A stretch of DNA of 64,000 nt from Ulvibacterium sp965228935 (GTDB lineage Bacteria; Bacteroidota; Bacteroidia; Flavobacteriales; Flavobacteriaceae), in the NCBI RefSeq assembly GCF_965228935.1, contig NZ_OZ245846.1, positions 3,596,001-3,660,000 on the forward strand. Reading direction: 5' to 3'. Both the position numbers and the translations under genes were made by a program. The notes beneath the pieces were generated by a model. The model searched no databases, was not told the origin of the DNA, and saw only the letters and a list, made by a program, of their open reading frames with translations. Of the stretch, positions 1 to 8,481 are shown piece by piece (within the stretch, counting starts at the first letter, position 1; each line of letters begins with the position of its first letter).

Positions 1-740
1 GGAGTATTATGGCTATGGATCATGGCAAACATGTACTTTGCGAGAAGCCTATGGGGGTAAACCTTTCGGAAGTCGAAAAAATGATAGCTTCCGCCGAACA
101 AAACCAGGTTTTTTTGATGGAAGCCCTTTGGAGCAGGTTCAACCCAACGATACGTAAAGTGAAGCAACTGATCGATGCCGGTGAACTCGGGGACATCGGC
201 TATCTTCATGCGGATTTCGCATTTTACGGATTGGACAGATCCGAGGAAGGAAGGGTATTGAATCCATATTTAGCAGGCGGGTCACTATTGGATATCGGAA
301 TTTATCCAATTTTTTTGGCTTACGTAATGTTGGGGAAACCCAAAACCATAAAAGCGACTTCCAAATTTTATAAGACCGGGGTCGAAATTCAGACCTCCAT
401 GATTTTTGAGTATAAAAGGGCCCAAGCCCTATTGTATAGTGGACTTACCTCGAATTCGGAAATGAAGGCTGAAATAGCGGGAAGCAAAGGCTCGATTTTT
501 ATTCATCCTAGATGGCATGAAGCCCAAGGATATTCCATTGAAAAGGGCGATATCCTGGATAAATTAGACCAGCCGACAAAAGGGAAAGGGTATACTTATG
601 AAATCGAAGAAGTACACTCCTGTTTAAAATCCGGAAAGCTGGAAAGCGAACTCTGGTCACATCAAAATAGTTTGGATTTGATAGGATTATTAGATCAGGT
701 TCGCCAACTAACGGGGGTTGTTTTTCCCTTCGAGGAATAA
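1..740 (+). CDS. Gfo/Idh/MocA family oxidoreductase (5' partial)
   Basis: NAD(P)-dependent sugar or inositol-type dehydrogenase, cut by the left edge of the window. The reading frame is open to base 3, so the ATG at 9 is internal. The visible part begins just before the family's CEKP motif (Cys-Glu-Lys-Pro at about bases 39-50), whose lysine is usually catalytic. That motif normally lies around residue 90, so most of the Rossmann domain is missing. The C-terminal alpha/beta dimerisation domain follows, with the G-G-S-L-L-D-I-G-I-Y-P stretch typical of the family. The substrate cannot be told from sequence. The family assignment is firm. Confidence 0.9.
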   Translation, partial: SIMAMDHGKHVLCEKPMGVNLSEVEKMIASAEQNQVFLMEALWSRFNPTIRKVKQLIDAGELGDIGYLHADFAFYGLDRSEEGRVLNPYLAGGSLLDIGIYPIFLAYVMLGKPKTIKATSKFYKTGVEIQTSMIFEYKRAQALLYSGLTSNSEMKAEIAGSKGSIFIHPRWHEAQGYSIEKGDILDKLDQPTKGKGYTYEIEEVHSCLKSGKLESELWSHQNSLDLIGLLDQVRQLTGVVFPFEE

Positions 741-814
741 ACTTACCGGTACAAATCACAAAAAATCCCATAAAATTCCGATATTTGGAGCTACCACAAA
801 CCAAACTAGGACAA

Positions 815-997
815 ATGGGAATGAATAAAAACACGGTGCTTGCCTGGGCAACATTTATTATGATTGTAGTGGGATGCGCGTTAATAGCCCTCGGAGCCTT
901 TAGATATGATGATGTTGCAGGATGGGGCTTTGCGTCGGTAGGTATTGGCTTTTTTGCCATCGCATGGGTCTTTAACGCGCTAAAGGGAAGGGTTTAA
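815..997 (+). CDS. CAL67264-type small membrane protein
   Basis: A 60-residue protein that is mostly two hydrophobic segments (about residues 7-27 and 36-56) separated by a short Arg/Asp loop, so an inner-membrane protein. The sequence resembles the small flavobacterial family named CAL67264, whose function is unknown to me. An in-frame TTG at 785 would add ten polar residues. I prefer the ATG at 815 because family members start with a similar short polar lead, but the ATG at 821 is also possible. It sits 133 bases upstream of ettA on the same strand. Confidence 0.7.
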   Translation: MGMNKNTVLAWATFIMIVVGCALIALGAFRYDDVAGWGFASVGIGFFAIAWVFNALKGRV

Positions 998-1130
998 ATG
1001 ACGAAGCCCAAACCCATGCTTCAAGTTTAAATTCAAAGCCAGGTTCCTTCATAAAGTTCCTTTTTCTTCCTGATATGATGTGAAGCATTTTCTAATCAAC
1101 AATTTAGTAACCTAAACAATTCAACTATTC

Positions 1131-2822
1131 ATGAGCGACGATAAGAAAGTCATTTTCTCAATGGCCGGGGTCACGAAAACCTACAAGAATGCGAACACTC
1201 CGGTACTTAAAAACATTTACCTCAGTTTTTTTTACGGTGCCAAAATCGGGATTTTAGGTCTTAATGGATCTGGGAAATCCACCTTATTAAAGATAATAGC
1301 GGGGGTGGATAAAAACTATCAGGGGGATGTTGTCTTTTCTCCGGGATATAAGGTAGGTTACTTGGAACAGGAACCGCAATTGGACGAGGAAAAAACCGTA
1401 CTTGAAGTAGTGAAGGAAGGTGTGGCCGAAACCATTGCCGTCTTGGACGAGTATAATAAGATCAATGATATGTTCGGTTTGCCCGAAGTATATGAAGATG
1501 CGGACAAGATGCAAAAGTTAATGGACAAGCAGGCCGATCTTCAGGATAAGATCGATGCCTCCAATGCATGGGAACTCGATACCAAACTTGAGATTGCCAT
1601 GGATGCACTGCGTACGCCGGAAGGTAATCAAAAGATCGAGGTGCTCTCGGGTGGAGAGCGAAGAAGGGTGGCCTTGTGCAGATTATTGCTTCAGGAACCT
1701 GAAATTTTATTGTTGGACGAACCTACCAACCATTTGGATGCGGAGTCCGTACACTGGTTGGAGCACCATTTGGCGCAATATAAGGGAACCGTTATTGCCG
1801 TTACCCATGATCGCTATTTCCTGGACAATGTGGCCGGATGGATCTTGGAGTTGGATAGGGGAGAGGGCATTCCATGGAAAGGCAATTATTCCGGTTGGTT
1901 GGACCAAAAAGCAAAGCGATTGGCACAGGAAAGTAAACAAGCTTCCAAACGGCAAAAAACATTGGAAAGGGAGTTGGAATGGGTACGTCAAGGCGCCAAG
2001 GGTAGGCAGACCAAACAAAAGGCCCGTTTGAAGAACTACGATAAATTGATGAGCCAAGACCAGAAACAGCTGGATGAGAAATTGGAAATATACATTCCCA
2101 ATGGGCCAAGACTGGGCACCAACGTCATTGAAGCCAAGGGAGTAAGCAAGGCCTATGGCGACAAATTATTGTATGAAAATTTAAATTTTAATCTACCACA
2201 AGCCGGCATAGTCGGTATTATAGGGCCGAACGGTGCCGGAAAAACTACCATCTTCAGGATGATAATGGGCGAGGAAACCTCGGATGGTGGAGAATTTGTT
2301 GTAGGGGATACAGCAAAGATTGCGTATGTAGACCAAAGTCATTCCAATATTGACCCTGAGAAGACCATTTGGCAGAACTTCAGTGATGAACAGGAATTGG
2401 TCATGATGGGTGGGCGACAGGTGAATTCCAGGGCCTATCTAAGCCGTTTTAACTTTTCGGGCAGTGAGCAGAATAAAAAGGTAAACATGTTATCCGGTGG
2501 GGAGCGTAACAGACTCCACTTGGCCATGACCCTAAAGGAAGAGGGCAACGTACTATTGTTGGACGAACCTACCAACGATTTGGATGTAAACACCCTACGT
2601 GCCTTGGAGGAAGGTCTGGAGAACTTTGCGGGTTGTGCGGCTATCATTTCCCACGACCGTTGGTTCCTAGATCGTATTTGCACCCATATATTGGCCTTTG
2701 AAGGTGATTCCCAGGTCTATTTCTTTGAGGGTTCCTTCTCCGATTATGAGGAGAATAAAAAGAAACGTCTGGGAGCGGATATCATGCCCAAGCGAATCAA
2801 ATACAAAAAGTTGATACGATAG
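1131..2822 (+). CDS. ettA: Energy-dependent translational throttle protein EttA (ABC-F)
   Basis: Soluble ABC-F ATPase that binds the ribosomal E site and couples translation to the ADP/ATP ratio. At 563 residues it matches the usual length. Two ABC domains are complete: Walker A GLNGSGKS near residue 43 and GPNGAGKT near 362, signatures LSGGERRR and LSGGERNR, and Walker B LLLDEPTNHLD and LLLDEPTNDLD. The linker is charged and helical with a K/R-rich patch, and there are no membrane segments, which separates it from transporters. The ATG at 1131 starts directly in the conserved N-terminus. It converges with the MBL lipoprotein gene, leaving a 16-base gap. Confidence 0.95.
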   Translation: MSDDKKVIFSMAGVTKTYKNANTPVLKNIYLSFFYGAKIGILGLNGSGKSTLLKIIAGVDKNYQGDVVFSPGYKVGYLEQEPQLDEEKTVLEVVKEGVAETIAVLDEYNKINDMFGLPEVYEDADKMQKLMDKQADLQDKIDASNAWELDTKLEIAMDALRTPEGNQKIEVLSGGERRRVALCRLLLQEPEILLLDEPTNHLDAESVHWLEHHLAQYKGTVIAVTHDRYFLDNVAGWILELDRGEGIPWKGNYSGWLDQKAKRLAQESKQASKRQKTLERELEWVRQGAKGRQTKQKARLKNYDKLMSQDQKQLDEKLEIYIPNGPRLGTNVIEAKGVSKAYGDKLLYENLNFNLPQAGIVGIIGPNGAGKTTIFRMIMGEETSDGGEFVVGDTAKIAYVDQSHSNIDPEKTIWQNFSDEQELVMMGGRQVNSRAYLSRFNFSGSEQNKKVNMLSGGERNRLHLAMTLKEEGNVLLLDEPTNDLDVNTLRALEEGLENFAGCAAIISHDRWFLDRICTHILAFEGDSQVYFFEGSFSDYEENKKKRLGADIMPKRIKYKKLIR

Positions 2823-2838
2823 TTGGTTTTCACCGCAC

Positions 2839-3657
2839 TCAAAAATCATCCTGAGGATACCAATCCAATTGCACCACTTTTATATTGGGATTTCCCTTAT
2901 TTACTAACTTTTTGAATTTGATTACATCGCTAATATCCGGATTTCCCCTATAATGATAGGGGTATACCTGTTTTGGTTGGAATTCCAACACGGCATCCGC
3001 CGCACTTTCCACGGTCATGGTGTAGGGCAGGTTCATACAAATAAAGGCCTTATCGATATTTTTTAGGCTTCTCATTTCAGGAATATCCTCCGTATCCCCG
3101 GAAAAATAGAGTCGTTGGCCGCCCATATTCAACACATAGCCGTTCCCACGGCCCTTCGCATGAAATTTTTTGGCCTCTTCCCGTAAGTTATACATCGGAA
3201 TGGCCTCGACCATTATTTCATAACGTTCCTTGGAGTCACCATTGTTCAAAACATCGATTTGAGGTGTAAATTCTTCAGGTATTTTATCGGCTACGGCCTG
3301 GGGCACCATTATTTTGGCCCTTTTGGTATCCAGCTCCCGTAACGTTTCCACACTAAGATGATCACCATGAATATCCGTGATTAGAATTAGATCCGGTTTT
3401 TTTTGTCCCTCAAAGACTTTGGCACCTCCCACGGGATCTACATAAATGGTAATATGGTTCCATTCCAATACTGCTGTGGCATGGGAGATAGGGATAATCT
3501 TAATCTCGGAACCCTGTTCGTCATTTAAAGAAGGTGGAGCAGGTTTTTCCATTGCTTGGAAAGGATCCGAGTCTATATGGGGTGAAGGCTTTGCTTTTTC
3601 CTTGCAGCCCAAAAAAGTGAAACAACAGCCCAAAAGCCAAAAAAGCAATTTTTTCAT
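2839..3657 (-). CDS. MBL-fold metallohydrolase lipoprotein (UlaG-like)
   Basis: Probable periplasmic, lipid-anchored metallo-beta-lactamase-fold hydrolase of 272 residues. A signal peptide ends in a lipobox, Phe-Leu-Gly-Cys18. The mature part has TDIHGDHLS, fitting the HxHxDH metal motif with the first His replaced by Asp, and FSGDTED with the bridging aspartate. This arrangement resembles UlaG/YtnP-like enzymes; the substrate is unknown. The start lies 4 bases after the stop of the upstream GNAT gene, so the two are likely cotranscribed. The replaced first His (TDIHGDH) may reflect subgroup variation rather than inactivation. Confidence 0.8.
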   Translation of the reverse strand: MKKLLFWLLGCCFTFLGCKEKAKPSPHIDSDPFQAMEKPAPPSLNDEQGSEIKIIPISHATAVLEWNHITIYVDPVGGAKVFEGQKKPDLILITDIHGDHLSVETLRELDTKRAKIMVPQAVADKIPEEFTPQIDVLNNGDSKERYEIMVEAIPMYNLREEAKKFHAKGRGNGYVLNMGGQRLYFSGDTEDIPEMRSLKNIDKAFICMNLPYTMTVESAADAVLEFQPKQVYPYHYRGNPDISDVIKFKKLVNKGNPNIKVVQLDWYPQDDF

Positions 3658-3661
3658 GAAG

Positions 3662-4135
3662 TCAATTTTTTGAATTGAATATTAATTCCATTTTGATATC
3701 GCTTCGTTCATAAGGAATCTCTTTTTCCAATTCTACCTCTACAAAGCCATACTTCCGGTAGATATGAAGGGCGGTATCCAATTTGGTACTTGAATACAAA
3801 ACGATACTTTTCCAATGGTTTTCTTTCGCAAACGCTATGGCAAAGGATAACAGTCTCTGACCGATTTTTAAACCTTGATGGTTAGGGTCGACCGCCATTT
3901 TTCCCAATTCAAAAACTTTCTCGCCATAAGGGATTAAGGAAAAACAACCCACAATTTCGCCTTCATGTTCTGCCAAAAAGATATATCCACCAATATCCAG
4001 GATAGATTCCTGGCAATTTTCAAGTAGCAATACATCCTTGGCCTCCACATGAAAATATTTTTTGAGCCAGGCTATGTTCAAGTCCCTGAAGTTTTTGGCA
4101 TACTTGGGTTCAAATGGCAGTATTCTTACGGACAT
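3662..4135 (-). CDS. GNAT family N-acetyltransferase
   Basis: Acetyl-CoA-dependent acetyltransferase of unknown substrate, 157 residues from the chosen ATG. The central motif A reads VDPNHQGLKIGQRLL, matching the Q/R-x-x-G-x-G/A pyrophosphate-binding loop. It is followed by the usual beta5/alpha4 segment ending in YRKYGFVEVE. An upstream in-frame ATG at 4159 would add eight residues, but a -7-like element (TAACTTTA on the minus strand, 4166-4159) overlaps it, favouring 4135. It is the first gene of a two-gene operon with the MBL lipoprotein. Confidence 0.85.
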   Translation of the reverse strand: MSVRILPFEPKYAKNFRDLNIAWLKKYFHVEAKDVLLLENCQESILDIGGYIFLAEHEGEIVGCFSLIPYGEKVFELGKMAVDPNHQGLKIGQRLLSFAIAFAKENHWKSIVLYSSTKLDTALHIYRKYGFVEVELEKEIPYERSDIKMELIFNSKN

Positions 4136-4303
4136 GTTAAGATGGAATCGCTTGACCATAAAGTTACTATATGCGCCGATTTGTGATGTGGGATTTTTAA
4201 TTTTTTTAGGCCAAAAAATCTAAAAAGAAAAAAGAACCGTATATAGACTGATACGAACAAACACTTTTTAAAAGTTAAACAAGCTTATTTTAATTTTAAC
4301 ATT

Positions 4304-5191
4304 ATGACTGAAACAAAAAGTAACAACGGATTGAAGGTATTGGCAGGTTTGCTAGGTGTGGTGCTTTTGGGTACCATTATCTACACCGTTAGTCTTTATC
4401 AGGATAAAAAGAAGACGGAGACCGTACTTACCGAAGAAAAGGCACTTGTGGTCGAGGATCTGAACAGCCTAAAGTCGGAATATGACAAAGCCATTTTGGA
4501 AAGTAACGCTACCAATGAGGAATTAGTAGAGGCAAGGGACAACATCGCCAAGTATCTTGATTCTGTGAAGACTATGAAAGCCGATATCGCTTCATTGTCA
4601 AGGTACAGAAGACAAGTTAGTGTGCTGAAGGCAGAAAGGGAACAATTGATGAAACAAGTGGATTCCTTGACACGTTCCAATACCCTTATCGCTATGCAAA
4701 GGGACAGCACTTATAACGAATTGGAGAAGCAGACCATTTTTAACGATTCCTTGGTTGTACAGAATACACAATTGGCCGATGCCGTTGAGAAAGGTTCTGC
4801 ATTGAACTTATCCAAATTCAACGTTGATGCCGTAAAGGAACGCAACAACGGAAAATTGGTCTCTACTTCCAGGGCCAAAAGAACGGATAAATTCAAAATT
4901 TGCTTCACTGTTGCGGATAACGTAATTGCTGAAGCCGGTGACAGGGAGTTCTTTTTGGAAGTATTGGATCCCCAAGGTAACGTACTAGGTGAAAGCTTCT
5001 CCAAGACCAATGATTCCGGAGCTTCCGTTACCTATAGCAAAGGAACTAATTTCTACTATGAGAATAAGTCCTTGGACGTTTGTGACTATATCAATAAGCC
5101 TGCAGGAGATTTTCAGGGAGGAAATTATATGGTGAACGTTTATGACGACCGATTGAAATTATTGGGAACTTCCAAGTTCACACTTAAATAA
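4304..5191 (+). CDS. Membrane-anchored coiled-coil protein, unknown function
   Basis: I do not recognise a named family. The 295 residues comprise a short cytoplasmic N-terminus, one transmembrane segment (about 10-30), a long coiled coil rich in Glu, Lys, Leu and Asn (about 35-160), and a C-terminal globular domain (about 190-295) of beta-rich character with a Y-D-D-R stretch and few cysteines. This layout suggests an anchored periplasmic protein with a sensor-like or scaffold-like head. The upstream region is AT-rich with no clear ribosome-binding site. A strong terminator follows 26 bases after the stop, so the gene is probably monocistronic. Confidence 0.75.
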   Translation: MTETKSNNGLKVLAGLLGVVLLGTIIYTVSLYQDKKKTETVLTEEKALVVEDLNSLKSEYDKAILESNATNEELVEARDNIAKYLDSVKTMKADIASLSRYRRQVSVLKAEREQLMKQVDSLTRSNTLIAMQRDSTYNELEKQTIFNDSLVVQNTQLADAVEKGSALNLSKFNVDAVKERNNGKLVSTSRAKRTDKFKICFTVADNVIAEAGDREFFLEVLDPQGNVLGESFSKTNDSGASVTYSKGTNFYYENKSLDVCDYINKPAGDFQGGNYMVNVYDDRLKLLGTSKFTLK

Positions 5192-5217
5192 TATACACTA
5201 TCCATTAATACAAAGAG

Positions 5218-5248
5218 GGGTCGATTCTTGAGAATCGACCCTTTTTTT
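5218..5248 (+). terminator. Rho-independent terminator after the coiled-coil gene
   Basis: A perfect 10-bp stem (5218-5227 with 5232-5241), a TTGA loop and a run of seven T. It sits between the plus-strand gene ending at 5191 and the 3' end of fumC at 5333. Confidence 0.9.
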
Positions 5249-5332
5249 ATTTGTAGGAAAGTGCCCGTTTCAGAAAATAGTTTTAAAAAGGATAAACTGA
5301 ACAGGCTTCTTTATAGCAGGTAAAAATTCAAA

Positions 5333-6730
5333 CTATTTAAGACTCCCCACCATATCCTCTGGTTTTACCCATTCGTCATATTCATCAGCGGTTACATAGC
5401 CCAGGTTAATAGCCTCTTCTCTAAGGGTAGTCCCATTTTTATGGGCGGTATTGGCAATTTCCGCAGCTTTATAGTACCCTATTTTGGTGTTAAGGGCGGT
5501 GACCAGCATTAGGGAGTTATTCAATAAGGTTTTAATGGTTTCATGATTCGGTTCGATCCCCGATGCACAATTGGTATCAAAGCTTATACAGGCATCTCCC
5601 AATAATTGGGCGGATTGAAGAATATTGGCCGCCATTACCGGTTTAAATACATTTAGCTCATAATGTCCTTGGGTTCCGCCAACCGATATGGCTACATCGT
5701 TGCCCATAACTTGTGCACAAACCATGGTCAAAGCCTCGCACTGGGTGGGGTTTACCTTTCCCGGCATGATGGAACTGCCCGGTTCATTGGCCGGGATAAT
5801 GATTTCCCCGATACCTGACCGTGGTCCCGAGGCCATCATTCGGATATCATTGGCAATTTTGTTTAAGGAAACGGCCAACTGTTTTAGTGCCCCATGGCTT
5901 TCTACAATAGCATCATGTGAGGCCAACGCCTCGAACTTGTTTTCCGCCGTCTTAAAAGGGAGTCCTGTGAATTCAGCAATATACTTTGCCACTAAAACAT
6001 CATAACCCTTGGGAGTATTAAGCCCAGTACCTACCGCTGTGCCTCCTAGGGCCAATTCGCTTAAATGATCTAATGTGTTTTTTAGGGCCTTGAGTCCGTG
6101 ATCCAGTTGGGAGACGTAGCCGGAAAATTCCTGTCCCAAGGTCAGCGGCGTGGCATCCATTAAATGGGTCCGACCAATTTTTACCACCTCTTCAAATTCC
6201 AGAGCTTTTTTGTGCAATGTTTCCCTAAGTTGGGTCACTCCGGGAATGGTGGTTTCGACCACTTTTTTATATGCCGCGATATGCATTCCCGTAGGAAATG
6301 TGTCATTGGAAGATTGTGACTTATTGACATCATCGTTGGGTTGAATGGTCTTTTCACCTTCACCGATAGTATTCCCGGCAATTTCGTGGGCCCGGTTTGC
6401 GATTACCTCGTTTACGTTCATATTGCTTTGCGTCCCCGAACCGGTCTGCCAGATGACCAGCGGAAACTGGCTATCATGCTGCCCATCCAAAATTTCATCG
6501 CAGACCTGGGCGATTAAATCCCTTTTTTCCTCGGAAAGAACCCCCAATTCATGATTGGTATAGGCCGCCGCTTTCTTTAAATAGGCAAAACCATATACGA
6601 TGTCCAAGGGCATCGATCCAGACGGTCCTATTTTAAAATTATTTCTTGAACGTTCTGTTTGTGCACCCCAATATTTGTCCGAAGGTACCTTTACCTCGCC
6701 CATGGTGTCTTTTTCTATTCTAAAGCTCAT
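5333..6730 (-). CDS. fumC: Class II fumarate hydratase
   Basis: Iron-independent fumarase that interconverts fumarate and L-malate in the TCA cycle. At 465 residues it is full length for the class. The family signature GSSIMPGKVNPTQ lies at about residue 320 and carries the catalytic serine loop. Upstream are the substrate-site stretches SGTQSNMNVNE and GRTHLMDATPLTLGQ. The latter reads H-L-M-D-A-T-P rather than an aspartase-like variant, which favours fumarase over aspartate ammonia-lyase. A -7 promoter box lies 24 bases upstream of the start. Confidence 0.95.
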   Translation of the reverse strand: MSFRIEKDTMGEVKVPSDKYWGAQTERSRNNFKIGPSGSMPLDIVYGFAYLKKAAAYTNHELGVLSEEKRDLIAQVCDEILDGQHDSQFPLVIWQTGSGTQSNMNVNEVIANRAHEIAGNTIGEGEKTIQPNDDVNKSQSSNDTFPTGMHIAAYKKVVETTIPGVTQLRETLHKKALEFEEVVKIGRTHLMDATPLTLGQEFSGYVSQLDHGLKALKNTLDHLSELALGGTAVGTGLNTPKGYDVLVAKYIAEFTGLPFKTAENKFEALASHDAIVESHGALKQLAVSLNKIANDIRMMASGPRSGIGEIIIPANEPGSSIMPGKVNPTQCEALTMVCAQVMGNDVAISVGGTQGHYELNVFKPVMAANILQSAQLLGDACISFDTNCASGIEPNHETIKTLLNNSLMLVTALNTKIGYYKAAEIANTAHKNGTTLREEAINLGYVTADEYDEWVKPEDMVGSLK

Positions 6731-6753
6731 TTTTAAAGTGATTTAGTTTACCA

Positions 6754-6761
6754 CAAAGGTA
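6754..6761 (-). promoter_or_regulatory. Bacteroidota -7 box of fumC
   Basis: Reading the minus strand from 6761 gives TACCTTTG, matching the TAnnTTTG -7 consensus of the Bacteroidota housekeeping sigma factor. It lies 24 bases upstream of the fumC ATG, giving a short leader. I found no clear -33 TTTG at 19-21 bases. Confidence 0.55.
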
Positions 6762-6837
6762 CGTCTAAACGGTTTCATTTCTATTGGGACTCTTTAAAAA
6801 ATCGGCATGGGAAAGGACGATATTTTTTTGGTTTCAA

Positions 6838-6870
6838 TTTGCAATATTCCTACTTTTCAAACTATCTTTG
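6838..6870 (+). promoter_or_regulatory. Bacteroidota sigma-A-type promoter
   Basis: TTTG at 6838-6841, a 21-base spacer, then TATCTTTG at 6863-6870: a full match to the TTTG / TAnnTTTG promoter. Transcription would start near 6877, thirteen bases before the ATG at 6890. It rules out the alternative TTG start at 6839. Confidence 0.75.
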
Positions 6871-6889
6871 TCTCGTTAAAACAGGAGAT

Positions 6890-7063
6890 ATGTTCGAATT
6901 TGACCAATATTTGGGATTTTTAGCTTTTTTGACCATTTTGACGATAGGCTTTTGGTTGATGATTTTTCTACTGGTCTTCGTTATTCCGTATTGGTTGACC
7001 GGTAACCTGATAGAACTCTTCAAGGAAAAAAGAGAGGCCAAGAAGGCCGAAAGGGAAGCATAA
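6890..7063 (+). CDS. Small single-span membrane protein
   Basis: A 57-residue protein of unknown function. A strongly hydrophobic helix spans about residues 8-33, followed by a short amphipathic stretch and a charged tail of Lys, Arg, Glu and Ala that ends at the stop. The start is set by a promoter whose predicted transcription start lies 13 bases upstream, and by a GGAG ribosome-binding-site-like sequence immediately before the ATG, unusual for this phylum. A terminator begins right after the stop, so this is a self-contained transcription unit divergent from fumC. Confidence 0.7.
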   Translation: MFEFDQYLGFLAFLTILTIGFWLMIFLLVFVIPYWLTGNLIELFKEKREAKKAEREA

Positions 7064-7095
7064 AAAAGAAGCCAAAATGGCTTCTTTTGTTTTTT
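7064..7095 (+). terminator. Rho-independent terminator
   Basis: A perfect 10-bp stem (7064-7073 with 7079-7088), a 5-base loop, and T-rich sequence to 7095. It starts at the base after the stop codon of the small membrane protein and may also act on the converging secreted-protein gene. Confidence 0.85.
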
Positions 7096-7117
7096 GGTGT
7101 AGGACACATATCAGGAA

Positions 7118-7615
7118 CTATTGTTCCTTATCCTTGGATTTCTTCGCTTTCCTCTTTTTCTTTTTTTGCTTCTTTTGTGTTTTTTGAATGCCCTCTTTCT
7201 GAAGTTCCACAAAGGCCTCATATTTATCCAAGGGCAGTCCGGCCTTAAGTTCTTCATCCTGATCCTCGGTTATCTTTGTCAGACCCTCCCGCATTTTATC
7301 GGGGGGAAGCTCCAAAATTCGCAATTCCATACGTTTCTGAAGATATTTTTTAAGAACTGAACTTAATACGGCGGTCTCAAATTCGTTAAGTTCCAATGTT
7401 GCAGCTATTTTTGGCATTTCGCCATCCACTATTTCCTCGGCAGTCTTGGGCTCGGGTTCTTTAGGTGCAATATCGGCTTGGGGAATAGCACTTCTACCCC
7501 TTCCATAACCGTAGCCATATCCATTTCTTCTTCCATATCCGAATTGCGCCTGTAGTTCCGCCCCCGCGAGCAAAAGCACAAAAAAGGCAATGAGAAAGCG
7601 CGTATTGGTTTTCAT
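7118..7615 (-). CDS. Exported Gly/Tyr-rich protein with Lys-rich tail
   Basis: No family recognised. It has 165 residues: a Sec signal peptide with cleavage likely after A-E-L-Q-A near residue 23, a short Gly/Tyr/Arg repeat (alternating G-Y) at about 26-42, a helical middle section at about 60-140, and a C-terminal tail of about 20 residues dominated by lysine. The middle section resembles small Bacteroidota exported proteins that look Spy/CpxP-like in helical content, but I see no LTxxQ motif, so I do not assign that family. It is exported to periplasm or surface by inference from the signal peptide. Confidence 0.7.
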   Translation of the reverse strand: MKTNTRFLIAFFVLLLAGAELQAQFGYGRRNGYGYGYGRGRSAIPQADIAPKEPEPKTAEEIVDGEMPKIAATLELNEFETAVLSSVLKKYLQKRMELRILELPPDKMREGLTKITEDQDEELKAGLPLDKYEAFVELQKEGIQKTQKKQKKKKRKAKKSKDKEQ

Positions 7616-7743
7616 GATGTTCTGTTTTATAGGCTTTTAAATGTAATTCAAGGTTTCATGACCCTTGGTTAAAACTTTGTTAAATCAAGAATCAATAAAT
7701 ATACCAAATTCCTAAAATTCGGACTAAAAAGGTAAAACAGCCC

Positions 7744-8085
7744 TCATAAGACCTCTTGGATACGCTCCGGCGGTCTCCCGACCACCGCTTTGTTTCCATT
7801 GACCACAATTGGGCGTTCTATTAGTTTTGGGTATTGGATCATGGCATCCAGTATGTCCTCATCGGAAAGCAAACGACCGCGAAACTTTTCCTTCCAAATA
7901 GCTTCATTTTTGCGGACCAGATTTTCCGCTGTAATGGAAAGACAACTCAATACCTGGCGAAGCTCGTCCTTAGTGGGCACATCTTCCAAGTATTTGATGA
8001 CTTCAAATTCCTTACCGGATTTTTCCAGGAGTTCCATCCCCTCACGGGACTTGCGACATCTCGGGTTATGGTATATTTTGATCAT
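7744..8085 (-). CDS. arsC: ArsC-family (Spx-like) reductase
   Basis: Small thioredoxin-fold protein of 113 residues in the glutaredoxin-dependent arsenate reductase family. The N-terminal strand is followed by NPRCRKSRE with the catalytic Cys10. The C-terminal half keeps RPIVV and the RPPE segment containing the arginine that fixes the cis-proline region. Single genes of this type outside ars operons are common and may not handle arsenate in vivo. No arsenic regulator or pump is nearby, so a general thiol-redox role is equally possible. A minus-strand TATCTTTG at 8270-8263 could be a distant promoter. Confidence 0.8.
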   Translation of the reverse strand: MIKIYHNPRCRKSREGMELLEKSGKEFEVIKYLEDVPTKDELRQVLSCLSITAENLVRKNEAIWKEKFRGRLLSDEDILDAMIQYPKLIERPIVVNGNKAVVGRPPERIQEVL

Positions 8086-8481
8086 GTGTCAAGGATGTTT
8101 GTTATTTCACATCAATTCGGGGCTTTTTAGTGAAGCATCCCGATTGCTTTAGGGCCCTAAAATTTGAATTACGCACTTTCTAACTTTGACTAGGAGCCGT
8201 AAGAGGCAAATCCCACATATGGCCTTAAAGGGTTTAACTAGATTTTCTTTGATTGTAGGAAGCAAAGATACCAATTATCATTTCCCTATTAAAGACCTAT
8301 CTGGGCAAATTGGTAGATTTATTTTGGTAATCTGCGTTTAGCGATAATTGCGATTCATTGTCAATTTCCTAAAAAACCATCCTGTTAATTTCTAATGGAT
8401 AAAAAGTTGCACAATTGTCCCCCAATTGTACATATTTCTTCAAATTAGCGCCTATCTTAGAATACGATGAAGCTCTAATTT
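8086..8481. other. Divergent intergenic region, 396 bases
   Basis: Lies between the arsC-like gene (minus) and the first amidoligase-cluster gene (plus). It holds a minus-strand TATCTTTG at 8270-8263 and a weak plus-strand TATCTTAG at 8453-8460 about 20 bases before the cluster start. I see no open frame with coding character, no hairpin with a T-run and no repeat. Confidence 0.5.
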
